A stretch of 7,652 bases of DNA from Chitinophagaceae bacterium (GTDB lineage Bacteria; Bacteroidota; Bacteroidia; Chitinophagales; Chitinophagaceae): assembly GCA_003534175.1 (NCBI GenBank), contig DPFD01000263.1:1-7652 (forward strand), written 5' to 3'. The translations under genes and the position numbers were made by a program. Below the pieces are notes generated by a model. It searched no databases. It saw only the letters and a program-made list of their open reading frames with translations, and was not told the DNA's origin. Below, one piece after another: positions 6,158-7,652 of this stretch (positions are counted from its first letter, which is position 1; every line of letters starts with the position of its first letter).

Positions 6158-7652
6158 CTAACTACATCCAAGACTATTACCACAGTTCAGGCATTTATAG
6201 CATGTACCGCTGCGAACGGTAATGTGTCCGCATACGTTACAGGCGGGTGCATCTCCCTGCATTGATTTGTTAGCGGCACTTACTGCATCCATTCCCTGTT
6301 TGGGCGCGGTGCTTTTTACGGATGTGGTGGTGCTCACGAGGCGCACGGTGCTCATTTCAGGCAATTGTTCACCGATGGTAGGCGGAGTTACCGTATCCCA
6401 CTCTTTCGTTCCGGTATTTTCGAGTTCCGGTTTTTCCAGTACATGTACCAGGTCGGTGCGGCCGAGGTATTCATACGCCAGGCATCGGAACATGAAATCA
6501 ATGATGGAGGTAGATGATTTGATATTTGGGTGATCTACCATGCCACTCGGTTCGAAGCGGGTGAACACAAATTTTTCAACGTATTCTTCCAATGGAACAC
6601 CGTACTGCAATCCGATGGAAACAGCAATTGCAAAACAGTTGAGCATGCTGCGCATGGTGGCTCCTTCCTTCGACATATCGATGAAGATTTCACCCAGAGT
6701 ACCATCGTTGTATTCACCGGTACGCAGGAACAGTGCCTGTCCGTTAATCTTTGCTTTCTGCGTAAACCCTTTGCGTTTTGCAGGCAGGGAACGTCTTTCA
6801 ACAATCATGGCCAGCTGGCGCTTCAGTGAAGTATCAGCACTTTTCTGTACACGGTTGTTGATTTCTTCCAGCAACTCTTCCACCGTTAATTTATCCATTT
6901 CAATGAACGACGGTGAAGATTGTGTTGCAACGTTTTCTGCTTCAGCTTCCTTCTCGGTATCTTTTTTCTTCTTATCTGATTTGTTGCTCAGCGGCTGACT
7001 AAGTTTAGAACCATCACGGTAAAGCGCACACGCTTTTAATCCGAGTTCCCAGCTCAAGCGGTAGGAATCAGCAATATCTGCTTCAGTTGCCTCATTGGGC
7101 AGGTTGATGGTTTTGCTGATGGCACCACTCAGGAAAGGTTGTGCTGCAGCCATCATACGGATGTGGCCATGAGCATGGATGTAACGCTCGCCGATGGTGC
7201 CGCATTTGTTGGCACAATCAAATACCGGAAGGTGTTCGGCTTTCAGATGCGGAGCGCCTTCAACTGTCATGGTACCGCAGGTGTACACATTGGCTTCTTC
7301 AATTTGTGCGTCGGTGAAGCCCAGTGCTTCCAGCATGCTCCATCCGAAATCATTGTACTGAGCCGGAGTAAATCCTAAACGTTGCAGGCAGGCTTCACCC
7401 AGGGTGTACACGTTGAAGATAAAGCCCAGTTCAAAGGCGCTGCCCAAAGCTGCATTGAGTTTTTGCAGGTCTTCAGCAGTGAATCCTTTTTGCATCAATG
7501 TTTCTTCATTGATGTAAGGTGCACCTTTTAACGTGGCGTGCCCTTTGGCGTAGTGAACGATATCTGCAATTTCCTGTTCAGTATATTTCAGGTTTCTCAG
7601 TGCCTGAGGAACGCTTTGGTTGATGATTTTAAAATATCCGCCACCGCTCAGT
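6158..7652 (-). CDS. nrdJ: Class II (adenosylcobalamin-dependent) ribonucleotide reductase, C-terminal part
   Basis: This is the last 497 residues of the B12-dependent enzyme that reduces ribonucleotides to deoxyribonucleotides for DNA synthesis. The frame is open to the right edge, so the start and the catalytic thiyl-radical region lie outside. Numbering from the first whole codon (7651): GGGYFKIINQSVPQALRNL at 3-21, LKGAP at 41-45, FDCANKCGTIGERYIHAHGH at 144-163, PFLSGAISKTINLP at 172-185, and LKACALYRDGSKLSQPL at 205-221, which closes the catalytic core. A Lys/Glu-rich linker (about 222-245) leads to a TSCPD-type domain (about 285-372; GQALFLRTGEYNDGTLGEIF at 304-323). A Ser/Thr-rich linker then leads to a C-terminal tail with CxxC (471, 474), cysteines 484, 487 and 490, and a final GCS (Cys496), the usual NrdJ metal-binding/redox tail. 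TTG at 7498 and ATG at 7495 are internal codons, not starts. Identity is very secure; it appears intact. Confidence 0.96.
   Translation of the reverse strand, partial: LSGGGYFKIINQSVPQALRNLKYTEQEIADIVHYAKGHATLKGAPYINEETLMQKGFTAEDLQKLNAALGSAFELGFIFNVYTLGEACLQRLGFTPAQYNDFGWSMLEALGFTDAQIEEANVYTCGTMTVEGAPHLKAEHLPVFDCANKCGTIGERYIHAHGHIRMMAAAQPFLSGAISKTINLPNEATEADIADSYRLSWELGLKACALYRDGSKLSQPLSNKSDKKKKDTEKEAEAENVATQSSPSFIEMDKLTVEELLEEINNRVQKSADTSLKRQLAMIVERRSLPAKRKGFTQKAKINGQALFLRTGEYNDGTLGEIFIDMSKEGATMRSMLNCFAIAVSIGLQYGVPLEEYVEKFVFTRFEPSGMVDHPNIKSSTSIIDFMFRCLAYEYLGRTDLVHVLEKPELENTGTKEWDTVTPPTIGEQLPEMSTVRLVSTTTSVKSTAPKQGMDAVSAANKSMQGDAPACNVCGHITVRSGTCYKCLNCGNSLGCS

Noticed and set aside
6540..6998. 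152-codon plus-strand open frame antisense to nrdJ
   Set aside because: It overlaps conserved NrdJ sequence and the apparent protein is low complexity where it mirrors the Lys/Glu linker.
7493..7498. Start of the ribonucleotide reductase gene at 7498 (TTG) or 7495 (ATG)
   Set aside because: The same frame continues open to 7652 and encodes conserved NrdJ sequence (GGGYFKIINQSVP and LKGAPYINEE), so these codons are internal.

Overview
The window looks like chromosomal DNA from a member of the Bacteroidota, most likely a Chitinophagales/Chitinophagaceae-type bacterium. Four things point there. The two minus-strand starts carry the Bacteroidota-style -7 box TAnnTTTG (both read TATCTTTG). Starts lack clear Shine-Dalgarno sequences. 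Glycyl-tRNA synthetase is the single-chain alpha2 type. Two genes encode lipoproteins whose sequences resemble uncharacterised Bacteroidota families. The phylum call is fairly safe; the family call is inference from memory.

Layout: (i) 1-73, minus: the first 24 codons of a gene leaving the left edge, tentatively the transcription-repair coupling factor Mfd. (ii) 167-913, plus: a complete stand-alone FAD/NAD(P)H oxidoreductase of the ferredoxin-NADP reductase superfamily. (iii) 914-1104: a convergent gap with only a weak terminator candidate. (iv) 1105-2556, minus: complete glycyl-tRNA synthetase, with a promoter box so close to its ATG that the mRNA may be almost leaderless. (v) 2557-2704: a divergent gap with small inverted repeats. 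(vi) 2705-3751 and 3717-6104, plus: two predicted lipoproteins of unknown function overlapping by 35 nt. The first starts with TTG and may have a TIM-barrel-like fold; the second is a 795-residue helical-repeat (TPR-like) protein. (vii) 6106-6137: a hairpin that can terminate transcription from both sides. (viii) 6158-7652, minus: the C-terminal half of adenosylcobalamin-dependent (class II) ribonucleotide reductase NrdJ, still open at the right edge.

Most of the window is housekeeping: translation (GlyRS), DNA precursor synthesis (NrdJ), possibly repair (Mfd), and a general redox enzyme. These genes do not form one pathway. The only real unknown is the overlapping lipoprotein pair, which is probably translationally coupled and acts in the cell envelope. 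I saw no mobile element, CRISPR array, tRNA, rRNA, phage gene or defence system. No gap without a gene exceeds 200 bases.
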